Shown: in pieces, positions 26,733 to 37,299 of the stretch
How positions within the stretch are numbered: position 1 is the first letter of the stretch
How the letters are laid out: each line of letters begins with the position of its first letter
Made by a program: the position numbers and the translations under genes
The notes under the pieces: generated by a model
Told to the model about the DNA's origin: nothing
Seen by the model: the letters and a program-made list of their open reading frames with translations, nothing else
Databases searched by the model: none
Source of the DNA: Linyphia triangularis
Lineage: Eukaryota; Arthropoda; Arachnida; Araneae; Linyphiidae
NCBI GenBank assembly: GCA_963978545.1
Contig: OZ021726.1
Coordinates: 28,864,459 to 28,928,458 of the forward strand
Direction of reading: 5' to 3'
Length of the DNA: 64,000 nucleotides

Positions 26733-29278
26733 TTAAGTTAAACTTATTTTCATTATCATTAAGTTAAACTTAACATCTTCATCCTCATATTCCTCGTTAT
26801 CATTCATAATCAGGTCAACAATTGCACTGTTGTCACATAAGTCATCATCTCCACCACATAAGCACATCTCTGTGCAAGGCAGATTGTTGAGACTGCATAG
26901 GCAGGGATAGGCACTACGACGCTTCAGAGTTCAGACAGGAGCGTTTAGCAACAGTCGACTCTAAAAGCCCTTACGAAGCACAAGGCTCTGTACACTTAAT
27001 AGGCTCAAATTTCCCGTCCACAAGAAGCCAGCCAAAATCAATAGGTTGAGATATGTCAGGATGCTGTCGAGTATCTTATGCCCAAATCATTGTTTGGTAG
27101 TGTGAAGTCCTGGGTAAAAGATCTGGAGAGAGAAATGCTTTTGTTGTTGCAAGATGTTCCCCAGTCTTTTGTTTTTTAGTGAAGAGCTACTTTCTTACCT
27201 CCACAATTACCGCTATCTGTCATTTTAGTACGCTGTACATACACTGAAAAATGAATGCCTCTTACGTTTATATCATTTCTGAGGAAATGATTTCAGAATG
27301 ACCCATAAGGTCCAGTGCAGTTATAAAGTTATCACTAGCTGCATAAAAAGCATTCCACCATATAATTTTTCATTTGCAAGAAAATGATCCTGTGATATCA
27401 GTAACAGAAAGGGCGTGGAGTCCTGGTAATGCTGTGGTCTTAATAGGCCCTAGCATGTCATAGATCGGCTGAAAATGAATGAACCATTTGTTTCTACTAC
27501 TACCCACTATAATGCTGGATTCTCTTGGAAGCATTAGATATCTCCAATGAGCAAGGACTAATACATCTGTGTCTGGAGAGTATATGGGAATCTTGCTAAT
27601 GCCTCTGGAAGCAACATCTATAATGTGCGAAATCATTTTAGTATCTGCTTCCTCCTGCGTGATTTCAAGTCACGACACGTCCATATGGCTTGCATTTGCA
27701 TGATTTATCTAACTGAAAACAAATTATTTATCATTATTGAATGCATACTCCATAATCTTCGATGCCAGGTATTCTGTCAGTTCATCCTTAGTCATTTCGT
27801 GTAAAAAAAACTGTGGCATGGCTAATTTAAGGATTGTTGACGATTGCACTTAGTATTGGATATCGACCGATTTACCCTGACTTTTCACCCTTGTCGATGT
27901 TTTTATCGAATTCTGATTGTAGGTGTCAAATATTATGTGAACCACTTTGTATATACCAAACTTCTTTGACATTTATCTAACAAAGTGATCTGCAAGTTCT
28001 TCACAAGATTTGCCAGTCTTAGATTTATCAATGGAATGAATCTCTGCTTTTTCATCAACTACTTTAATAATTTGTGCCGCTTTATCAACTGGAAATAAAT
28101 TGCGTGAGAATTCGTTTTTCTCATTAGATGAAGGGTATAGATTTTCAGGTAGCTTCTCCAGGATACCCATAATTTTGCTTTTTTTACGAGCAATAATGCA
28201 TACATCGATGTAGGGAAAACAAAGCAAGTGGCAATAATGAGATTTCATGACGACAAAAAGTTGCCTTCAAATCTATATCCCACCGACTTCTTTGCTGCAA
28301 TCATCAGTCTAGAAAACATATATAAATTGATAGAAAATATTGAAAAAACACTTTTTCCTTCAATGTTACTTTAACATTTTTGAATGTTGATTTGCAGGCT
28401 TAAGTTTCGCCTTTTTCATTGGTGCTCAAAACTGTACTGAAGGCTTTGTTGGTACTGATTCTTCTGTTGGTTAGTTGGTTGATCTTTTTAATGCGTTCCT
28501 CAATGAATTTGGAAAGAAGACTCTCACCAATGTCAGCAATTGTACACATGTTTTTTGGAACGTCATCGGGAAGAACTTGCTTAGTCACCAGATGTCATAA
28601 GATGTTCTGTGTTGCATTTAAAAGGGTTAGTTGTCGATTTTAAACCCTCTATCAACTTTTCAACTTTGTGATCCTGACACTTACGAACCGATAGACAATG
28701 TTCATGATGACACTTTGCATTGGGGGTGGCATTTTTAATCATTTCTTCGGTTGCTGCAGCAATTATTGTGAGTTCGGAATCTGCCAAAAAGAATATTGTC
28801 CGAGCATTCTCGTTTAGAGTGAAGCCTGTTAGTCGACTTTGGACTTAAAGTCTTCTGTTCAGGTGATCCATAGCTTCATCGGCTTCTAAAACACAAAACG
28901 GTATTTTGGTTTCATTGACAACCCGCTTTCCTTGCTGTAATTCTTGCCATATAGTTGTATGCTTTTTATTAACTCTTTTAGTACCGAATGACGATATATC
29001 GTTGTTCGCTACACTTGCGAAAAATACCAACGACGATGTATCTTTGCGCAAGTGTTGGCGCCTATTACGGACTTTTTCCAACCCCTAGAAAATTCGTCAA
29101 ATTCCTCCTGTTACCTTCGCACAGGCATCCGTTTTCGCTCGGCACTAAAAGGGTAAAATCTTTCCTTACCCATCAAGTATTGTGGAATCATTCTTGCATA
29201 GTTTAGACGATCAAAGGCATACTTTATGAAGTCCTGTGTGGCTGCCAAGTGCAAATCCCAGTTTGCATTTCTAACTGA
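26733..29278 (-). pseudogene. Decayed transposon protein, XPG/PIN-like nuclease motifs
   Basis: Reading the minus strand from 29278 downward, successive fragments in shifting frames follow one protein family common in invertebrate genomes. NWDLHL...FDRLNYARMIPQYL is at about 29255-29165. IWQELQQGKRVVNE and PFCVLEADEAMDHLNR lie at about 28945-28850. A middle region spans about 28790-27850, with HIIFDTY near 27915. QEEADTK lies at about 27655. SPDTDVLVL and ALPGLHALSVTDITGSF follow at 27580-27375, then WWNAFYAASD, IDFGWLLVDGKFEPI near 27020 and a Cys-rich CLC...LPCTEMCLC tail near 26910-26840. The stop is at 26733-26735. The DTDV and TDITG motifs resemble the acidic centre of XPG/PIN nucleases (SxDxD and GCD). 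At least six frame breaks or stops and an inserted MITE make it inactive. The start of the family's protein is missing, probably lost at the right TIR. Confidence 0.75.
28973..29153. mobile_element. TTAA-type MITE inside the pseudogene
   Basis: The left side reads TTAA|CTCTTTTAGTACCGA and the right side TCGGCACTAAAAGGG|TAA, an inverted pair of about 15 bp with an intact TTAA on the left and a mutated copy on the right. The pseudogene's protein similarity is interrupted exactly here and resumes on the other side, confirming an insertion. Size and target fit a piggyBac-like MITE. Confidence 0.7.
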
Positions 29279-29432
29279 CCTGATGGCTGTGTAGTTAGCT
29301 CTCTGGCTTCGCATGCTAAGGGTGCCGGGTCCGAATCCCGAGTTAGGCATAGATGTTCTTTGTGGTTCGGAATCCACGTTAAGTTGCATGTACCGGCCTG
29401 GTAGCCGTTATTGTGCACAAGTATATGTCATT
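29279..29432 (+). repeat. SINE-like block inside right TIR
   Basis: Plus strand: CTGATGGCTGTGTAGTTAG head, B box GGGTCCGAATCC near 29326-29337, ATGTTCTTTGTGGTTCGGAA, then CCGGCCTGGTAGCCGTTATT. Mirror position of the left block, so it was present before the TIRs were homogenised, or was copied between them. Confidence 0.8.
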
Positions 29433-29811
29433 TATCCTTCAAACCAACGGACCAACCTGAAAAACGTACTTAAGATCGCAATGCGGCGGCCATTGTGAAT
29501 TTTGTAATTTAACATAACACACATGTGTTATATACCATTGGAAAGGAAATTTAATTTCCTACGTGTTATCTTATTGTCAACTAGTAGATAAAATGAGCTG
29601 GGAAGCCATTATTCTACAAAAACGTACGTTAGGTGGTAAGGAGGCGGCCATTTTGCATTTTCGACTGTAGCGCCGCTCATACTGGGTTGCCAGATACCCA
29701 CCATCGGATTTCATTTTCTACGCATTCATACGAAGCGAATGACACCACCCACATGTTTGCATCATGAAGTGGCCCACGGGACCACTTTTTTGGACATTAG
29801 CGCCCAGACTA
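29279..29811 (-). repeat. Right terminal inverted repeat
   Basis: Inverted counterpart of 25630-26150. It keeps the same order: SINE-like block, TACGTTTTTC complement, GGCGGCCATTGTG (29485-29497), GGCGGCCATTTTG (29643-29655), the GACACCACCCACATG block and the tip. The inner border abuts coding sequence of the pseudogene directly at the tRNA-like head, whereas the left TIR continues into extra subterminal repeats. Confidence 0.9.
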
Positions 29812-29814
29812 CTC

Positions 29815-30161
29815 AATGGTTTAGATCTTCCATTTGGTTTATTAATGTTCGAAATTTAATTTTGTGTTAGAAATTTTTAAATATCTTCTAACCCATATTA
29901 AAAATCTTTAAGTATTACAAAATTATGGCATATAATTAAAAATTAGAGATAATTAAAGTTTTTAATATTTTTTCACATGTAAAACAGTTCTTCGAAATTT
30001 AATTTTGAAGAAACATTTTTTTTAATGTTTTAACGTTTCATAATTTTCAAAAGATCAGTTTTATCGTGCTTCAACATTTATGGAATTTGATAATTTGTAA
30101 GATAGGACAATTTGAATTGGAACAATTGTTCTATTATTTGTATATGTGATAAAGCAAAGTA
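29815..30161. other. A+T-rich spacer
   Basis: About 350 bp between two transposons with no recognisable feature. Confidence 0.6.
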
Positions 30162-30447
30162 GGGGAGACATGTGTACCTAGAGCCACTCCACTTTCATTG
30201 AATAAAGTTAAGTTCTAAGTTTTTTTACTCACTTGGGTAAGTGACCACACCCAAATGCTCTTTTGGCAGCCATTTTGAAATCATTGAGGAGAAAGCTGTG
30301 GCAAATTATAAGTGGAAAACGTTTTTATATGGTCTGCAGTAACATTTTGAAGCTCATGTCTTTTATTGTTTTATAAAGTTAAGTCAAATACTTTTCTTTG
30401 AATTCTTGTAAATAATTTTGTTTGTAACATTAAGTACTAAATGATAT

Positions 30448-31041
30448 TGTTACGAATTTCTGTACATTTGTAAATATTTTGTAGTATTAATTATGTAAAA
30501 ACGAAAATTTATGTACAATTCGCATAAGGCAGTGCAAGAGTTTACTTTGCTTTTCTGCAATGTGTCTCTTAATGCTTGAAAACGAGTTTTACACAGATAA
30601 TGCCGGAAAACGAGTTTTACAAAGAGCAGGACATTTAACATTATGGTTAATGGCAATCTCGCCAAATTGGCGAGAAATAGCCAAATGTCGCCAAACTTGG
30701 TGACCAAGTTCTCCAAATTTCTATCTCTGGAAGTTGACTTTCCTATATAAGGTCGACCGTGAGTTGAGTGAGTGGAGTTACTGAGTTAGTTGTCTCTCAG
30801 TGAGCATTCAGAGTAGTTCTAAAAGCGAACTGTATTGTATTGTCTTTTGCGGCAATTTTAGGTTGGGTATCAAGTTTTTAACTGCTGTTATGCTCTATTG
30901 TTGTGTAAAGAGCTGTATTGAGTCTATTAGAACGAGAAGTTCTGGAGCTGTGAAAGAATTTGCGAAGAGTTATATCGGAATAAATTTCTGCAAGTGTTGA
31001 TCTACTTTGGCTTCAAATCTTTCGAACCCATCCACGTAACA
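30448..31041 (+). repeat. 5' LTR, 594 bp
   Basis: Begins TGTTACG and ends CGTAACA, a perfect 7-bp inverted terminal pair. It contains a TATA box (30744-30750), a downstream GAGTGAGTGGAGTTACTGAG segment and an AATAAA signal at 30979-30984, so U3, R and U5 can be placed in the usual order. Primer site follows two bases later. Confidence 0.9.
30744..30750 (+). promoter_or_regulatory. TATA box of the LTR promoter
   Basis: TATATAA in the U3/R region of the LTR, about 230 bp before its AATAAA signal. It would drive transcription rightward through gag and then through the inverted LTR arm. Confidence 0.7.
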
Positions 31042-31043
31042 AC

Positions 31044-31060
31044 TGGTGTCAGAAGTGGGA
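31044..31060 (+). other. Primer-binding site for minus-strand synthesis
   Basis: TGGTGTCAGAAGTGGGA begins two bases after the LTR's terminal CA. Gypsy-type elements carry a tRNA 3'-end complement here, starting TGG. I did not assign the exact tRNA. Confidence 0.8.
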
Positions 31061-31065
31061 TTTGA

Positions 31066-31755
31066 ATGCCGATGACCAGAGCAATGGCGGAACAAGTGGA
31101 AAAATTTAAACAGCTTTTTGCTTTCATGCAAGAAATGAGGAAGGAATTATCCAAAGGGCAGGAAGAAATGAAAGCGAGCCAAGAAGAGATGAAGAACGAG
31201 ATTTTCTCTGGCCAAGATGAGATGAAGAAAGATATTTTCTCTGGCCAAGATGAGATGAAGAAAGATATTTTCTTTGGCCAAGAAGAGATTAAGAAAGAGA
31301 TTTACACTGTCCAAAAAGCGATGAAGAAAGAAAAATTTTCTGGCCAAGAGGAAATGCAGAAGAATATTGCTGCGATCTCTGCCGGGCTGGAGGAATTAAA
31401 GGGTCATCTTTTAGCAAATATGGAAGAAAGCGTGAAACAAATAGAAGACAAATTTGCTGGAAAGTTTGAGAGCGTCGAAAAGAAGTGTAATAGCTTAGAA
31501 GGGAAATTCGAGAATGTCGAATTCAAGTTTAATGATTTGGAGAAAATTATAGAGATTCTCTGGAAAAGAAGAATCTAGAAGAAAATTTGGGTGAGAGAGA
31601 AGGAAAAGATGGACCAAATGTTAGAGAAGAGACTGTTGAGCAGAACTGTTTCGGAAGATTTGAAATGTGTACCAGTTACCTCCCTACCTTCAATTAAGCG
31701 ATGGAAAATCTTCCTGGCAAGTGTATAAGACCCAATTTGCAATTGTCACCAACTT
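31066..31755 (+). pseudogene. gag, N-terminal part, truncated
   Basis: The ATG at 31066 opens a 170-codon frame that starts MPMTRAMAEQVEKF, six bases after the primer site. Residues about 31-102 are five to six imperfect 11-residue repeats (GQDEMKKDIFS type) with a hydrophobic/charged spacing typical of a coiled coil; the rest is also helical and charged. The frame stops at 31576-31578. Further on, another frame contains SWQVYKTQF near 31710, a motif I know from arthropod Gypsy gag proteins, so gag was longer and is frameshifted. It is cut off at about 31750 by the inverted LTR fragment. The 33-bp DNA repeats behind the coiled coil could expand or shrink by slippage. Confidence 0.75.
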
Positions 31756-31946
31756 GGCTCTATCTCGCCAATTTGGCGAAATTGCCATTAACCATAATGT
31801 TAAATAGCCTGCTCTTTGTAAAACTCGTTTTCGGCATTATCTCTGTAAAACTTGTTTTCAAGCATTAAGAGACACATTGCAGGAAAGCAAAGTAAACTCT
31901 TGTACTGCCATAAGGCAGTAAATGTACATAAATTTTCCTTTTTACA
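31740..31946 (-). repeat. Inverted partial LTR copy
   Basis: Reverse complement of about 30494-30705 of the LTR, including ATTAACCATAATGTTAAAT, CTGCTCTTTGTAAAACTCG and AAGAGACACATTGCAGGAAA. The outer end stops at TTTACA, which is the complement of a TGTAAA located 46 bp inside the LTR. At the inner joint both gag and the LTR complement carry GTCACCAA followed by TTGG, so microhomology may have mediated the join. Confidence 0.85.
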
Positions 31947-32545
31947 ATATGTTTGAATAAGTCAGTTCTCCATGTGCATTTTTAATGGAACACATTTTAT
32001 ATGAAATTACCAAGTAGTGTACCTAAGGCCACATAGTGGCATATTGTGTTCAAATTGCCAAAACCAAAATCTGTTGGTGCTTCAAAGCGATAATGCAAGC
32101 AGCTCATTTTTTTTGGAATTAGTTTTTCAAGTTATGAAAATACTTGTAATTCACTAATAATTTAACACGTTGCAATTTATTATAGTTATTATATGATAAA
32201 CCAATGACTGATAATTCCTTAATATTTCTTCTTTTTTAAAATTCATCTGTGTATGTTTGTTTTCTATTCATTGTGGACTGAAACTTCACTTAAGGAGAAT
32301 GGCCCGATTTCCATCAGCTACTACTAACATCCCTAGATACAACACAGTTTTGTCACTATTTGGGAAATTTCTTTAAAAACTTTCTATTTGACAGAATCTA
32401 TTATTTTAAGTATTTATATTAATCCCAATGGGAAGTAATTACTATAACGATGTATGCATATCAGTTTCACATTTTTAGGCGCCTCAGTGGCTAATTGTTT
32501 GTGCATTGAAAAAAGGTGACCTATAAGGTACATACGTCTCCCCTA

Positions 32546-35500
32546 ATCATTAACACTTCGGACGTTGATCGATCAATTTGCAGACGAAGTAAAAAATGAA
32601 TATTAATTAGTCGAAAAGGCCACTGTACGGAAGCTAAGATATACACTGTGCAGGTGGTTATAATTAGATCAATAAAATTAGAAACAAAAACTTAACTAAA
32701 AAAGTAAAGCCTATTTGTCAGTTCTCGTCTCAGGCTAATGGGAAGCTGCATCCTTTTAGAAAAAGAACAGTGTGCCCAGGGATTATACTCTTTGCATCCT
32801 AAACACTTTATTGGGATCATATGTATCCGAAATAAATCATCTTCGTCATTCGCCTTCTCATAATCATAATTATTTTTTTTTGCGTTTTGCTATACTGTTT
32901 TTTTTTTTTTTTTTTTTTTTTTTTTGTTTTTTTTAATACTGATAAAATCAATTGAAATAGTTAGATGTATATATTTAATTTTATAAAAAGTAATTTGACT
33001 TAGAAAAACGCTTTACTAACGAAAATAAAGTATTTTCTTTGTAAACAAACGCCTATTAATAAAATATGTATTAGTTTCTGAGTAAATCTTTTTAACATTA
33101 GATAATAAAATGAAAGTAATAACGAAATTTTGACGCATAACATAAGACAAGTTTAATTAAGAATTTGATCTGATACATGTGAAATTACTTTTAGTTCATT
33201 GTATTTATTTTCTTAATCTTATATTTATAATAAATGAAATTAAAATAATAATAAAAAAATAATAATAAAGGTATTGTGTTTCAATCCTAATAAACAAATA
33301 AAAGTTGTTTTTATTACTTGAAAAATTAATATACTAACTCTAAAAATTCGTTAAAATAGTTACAGAAATTTCCAATCTTTCCCTCAAATTTTGTTTATAT
33401 ACTTTAGTCTTTGTGTTTGCATAATTTTCTGCAAGAACAAAGTAGTGTAATAGATATATCTAGAAAACGAAACTAAAATTATCAAAATATTTAATTAAGA
33501 TGTTACGCTGATAAAATTCACCACTCATAATAGTTTTCAATTTGGCGTTTTATTCATGCATTCAGTTATTTTAAAGAATTTTAGTAAGTAATCGATTCAA
33601 CATTTTGCTCGAGTTAATGATTAATTTTGTAACGACAAAAGTTTCTTTGTTTCTAAATCTTTTATACTAAAATAAGATTGAATGGAAATACATTTTATAA
33701 AAGAGTGTTTTGTTCTGAAATAACATAAATTATCCACTTTTGCATAAATATCAATAAAGTTTATTCGTTTCAATAGCAATAGATTCGAAGGATTATACAA
33801 TAATGAAGTTTTTATAATGGTACTATTCATCTTACAAATCCAGAAAAATTATTATGCCAATAATTTGAAAAAAAATTTACCTTAGAATTTACTCCTTTTT
33901 AATTTAATAATTAAAAAATGAGTACACTTTCCTATGTTGACCTCAAAATTTTCACTTTTAAGTTTAAGTTAGAATTTATCTATTCAGATCATTTCCTTTT
34001 AGAGATGAAATACACACCTTAAAGTCTTTATTGAATTAAAAAAATATTACACTGATATATTTTTTAATTGAATGGTGGCAATACTTGAGTTTTTCTATGA
34101 CCATTAGCCACTCATTTCAACTTCAACGTGTGCCTTATTTGGATAATTTTGTCTTGAATTATGCTAAATTAGAAGCATTAAACAATCAATGCATACATTC
34201 AGACAAACTATAACTAAGGGTGTGGAACATCATACAGATTACAATTACAGTTAATTCTGGTTGATGTGCATTTAAATTTACCATAAATAGTGTAATTTTC
34301 ATTTTCGTTTTCATATTTTCATTATCCTAAAAAATGGCAAATTTGTCGATTTTTTGGAGATAATTATTTTATTACCGAAACACTGACGCAGTGAAACTAG
34401 TGGTATGATTAAGATACGAATTGCATTCTCATTCTTGTAAATATACCAGAGAAGAAATAGTCATTTATGGCGATGTTCAAGTGCAGGAAACTCTATGGTA
34501 AAGATATTCGGTTTTCACCTTTTTAAGCCTTTATCGCATTTCTAAGATAATTTTGGAGGTGGAGATGTTTGCAGCTTCTTAAGAGGCAATATCGCAGTGA
34601 TTTGATTCAAATTCAGTAGAATCGTTAATTGGCAAATGCATAAATTTTTTAATGGCAGTTATTTTATGCTCTTGCACAATTTTTACGAAAATCTTAATGA
34701 CAGGTCCCATGACCACCACTAACCCGTAAAATCAGATAAAATAATTTAAACAAAACAACTGAAATGAAATAGCATAAAGTGAAACAAAATAACTGAATTG
34801 AAATAAAATAAAATATTTCGTTCATTTCCACCTATTCCCATACAAAGTTCAAAACATAGTCATGATCTGCAGACTCCTGAAACAAAAGTAAGTTTTGACA
34901 GCATGATGCTCGCTTCTATATTGGTAAAGCATAAGATAGATAATAACCATAAGACAATAGTGGGTCTGATGGCTTTAACAAACTCTCTTCTTTATCTTGT
35001 TTAGATTGATAACTTTTTTTGACACTTGATTGCAATTAGTGATGTACAAGATACAAAAATATTTTCAAATTTTGAAACTAGATTAAAATGCTTCAAGAAT
35101 AAATTAAACTCATTAGAGCAACTATTCACATAATATTGTGTGACAAGCAAAGCAAATGTGTTTAGAGGGTGAAGTTTGAAAAATGCGTTTTTGTTTGCTA
35201 GAATTCCTGCACTGATAACTAGTTCATTTTCTTAAGCTTTTATTGCGAAGTTTATTTTTTGAAACATGTACTACAAAATCGGCGTATTTTGTGAACAGTT
35301 TCTACTACGACATTGATTGTCATATTCGAAGTTATTTCCGTATTGGACTCACTTACTATAAATATTATTCGTAAAAAAAAAAATGCAACTACTTTGTCAA
35401 AAACCATCTCTCAGTGTAATCTTTTTCGAGCAATTTTTTTTTTTTTTTTTTAATTTTTATTCTTGGACTTTATGCTCGCTGTGTAAATAGGGTATGCACA

Positions 35501-36719
35501 GAGTATGATTTTTATAGATTGAAAGAAAATTTACCACAAAATTAATTTTAAAAATCACAAGAAGAATATTATTATTAAAGTATAAAACATAGGGATTTAT
35601 TTGTTGAGAAAGCATAATCATACTATTATGATACCATTAAGTTGTAAGGCGCTAAAGGCACCCTTTAAAAATTTCATTTTTCTTTTAATAATGTGAAAAT
35701 GAATATTATTCCCGATACGATATGAATTGATAAAAATAAATATCTTTTTATTTCCAATTCCTAAAACTCTTAAAAAAAAAAAATTATATCTCAAGACAAT
35801 TCAATCATCCACTATTAACACTTTAATTATAACTGTGAAAAACAATTAAGTTGAAATTTCCTTGATTTGCATCGAAACATTCTTCTAAGGAAATTCGAAG
35901 CAATAACAATGCAATTTCCATATCATGTGAACAGATATAAATGGAAAGATAAATGCACATATAATTGATCTGAATTTATGCAATAATCGAATTTCCCCAT
36001 ACATGAAAAGACGCAAATGGAAAGAGGCAGCGTTACAGAGTGAGTTAGTGAGTGAGTCCGTCAGTCAGTGATAAGAGTAACTCTTATATAACATTCCCAA
36101 ATATTAGATAAATAAAATCTTCATGTCTTTTATCCAAATTTGTAGAAAGCAGCTACTATAAACCAGAGAAGCATATTGAAAAATATATTAATCAAAATTT
36201 ATATGAATACACAGAACTTAATTTGTTTCAGCTTTATCATAATTATCATGCCACTATATATAAAAGTTTAAAAAAATTCATAAAACAAAATTTTCACTTT
36301 TGACCAATTACTAATTTTCTTTGCATTTTTTTTGTGATAGATTGTGATATATGGTTGTTTGACTATGTGAAATATCAATTGAAAATCAAAAATTGTGGTG
36401 TAAAAGCGATCCTTTCAGTTCAATTTTAAAAATATATTCATTTTTTGGTAAATGTGATATTTTTTTTCTCTTTTTTTTTTTTTTTTCATTAGCATAATTT
36501 CTTTCATTTCAAGAACAAATATGCTTAACATAGTTTCTTTCATTTTAAGAACAAAACGTTTTAAACATTCAATCCAACGTTTCTTTTATTTCAAGGCAAA
36601 ATAATAGGTCATTTTTTTTATCAAAACATATTAGTATCCTATCCTATTTTATAAACACGCAGTGACAAATTTAAGTAGAATTATTTTTTAAAAATAATAT
36701 TAATTGCATTAATAAGAAA
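32546..36719. other. A+T-rich DNA, no supported gene
   Basis: Contains T tracts (32900-32925, 35436-35450, 36463-36486), a short AATA-rich stretch near 33240-33270 and a GAGT/CAGT-rich segment at 36038-36068. Open frames are short and unrecognised. Confidence 0.5.
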
Positions 36720-36810
36720 ATTCATTTCATACATTCATACATACATTTACATTAATAAGAAAATTCATTCATTTATTCATTTCATTCATTCATTTCATTC
36801 ATTTTTGAAG
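36720..36810. repeat. ATTC/CATT imperfect microsatellite
   Basis: Degenerate tetranucleotide array of ATTC and ATAC units interrupted by a repeated ATTAATAAGAAAATTCATT segment. Confidence 0.85.
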
Positions 36811-37109
36811 TTACGTTTCATTCAGAGATTTCCATACTTTACACCCTCCCTCCCCATGACACATTGAAATGGTAAACTAATATTTCAATGGATTAGTAGT
36901 TTTAATATTTTTTTCACATTAATAAAATAAATCTATTCAGTAGTTTCAGTGAAAAATAACCTTATAAAAAAATAGATAGTCCAAAAATAACCTTATATTA
37001 CTCTTATCTCATAATGTTGCATAAAAGAAATATCACATAATTTTCATTTCCTTCTATTATTAAAACCCACGAATACATCTTATACTATCATAAAAATATC
37101 AACAAATAA

Positions 37110-37142
<33 letters not shown>

Positions 37143-37299
37143 CAGTCCCAAAGCATTTGTCAGCAGCGCATCTTATCTCGAGTTTATCCGGAGCAAATAA
37201 ATGCCATATTGAGTCTGGGTCAACACCCATCAGTTTGGTCTTTTGCAATAAAAATATCTTCCAGTGAAAGTAAGTTTTTTAGAAGTTCTCTATGTTTAT
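36811..37299. other. A+T-rich spacer
   Basis: Includes a poly(A) tract at about 37111-37140. Nothing else recognised. Confidence 0.5.

Larger units (their letters stand above)
25630..29811 (-). mobile_element. 4.2-kb TIR transposon with decayed gene
   Basis: The left end (TAGTCCGGGAGCAAATGT...) and right end (reverse complement TAGTCTGGGCGCTAATGT...) are inverted copies of each other for about 520 bp, apart from a roughly 10-bp indel near the tip. Directly outside lie CTC (25627-25629) and CTC (29812-29814), a 3-bp target duplication. Between the repeats a minus-strand pseudogene carries nuclease-like motifs. A TIR element with a 3-bp duplication and an XPG-like nuclease fits published descriptions of Academ transposons, but I did not see a DDE transposase, so that name is a hypothesis. 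An unclassified superfamily is equally possible. Both TIRs contain a SINE-like block, and a MITE sits inside the gene. Confidence 0.8.
30448..31946 (+). mobile_element. Rearranged Gypsy-type LTR retrotransposon fragment
   Basis: Order: complete LTR (30448-31041), primer-binding site, start of gag, then an inverted fragment of the same LTR (31740-31946). There is no protease, RT or integrase. ATAT lies immediately outside both ends (30444-30447 and 31947-31950), as if the deleted and inverted structure integrated as one unit with a 4-bp target duplication. It is a dead copy of a Metaviridae-like element. Confidence 0.8.
30162..32543. mobile_element. TIR element split by an LTR insertion
   Basis: TAGGGGAGACATGTGTACC at 30160-30178 is mirrored by the complement of TAGGGGAGACGTATGTACC at 32527-32545, about 17 of 19 matching. 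Both are bordered by TA, as in Tc1/mariner-type insertions. Removing the Gypsy-type insertion (30448-31946) leaves about 880 bp with no transposase frame, so this is a non-autonomous or deleted copy. The superfamily is uncertain. Confidence 0.55.

Noticed and set aside
28845..29081. Single 78-codon ORF taken as one coding piece
   Set aside because: Its first half is MITE sequence; only the part from about 28960 downward matches the transposon protein.
31147..31347. Minus-strand ORF with repeated ILARENIFLHL
   Set aside because: Antisense shadow of the gag 11-residue repeats.
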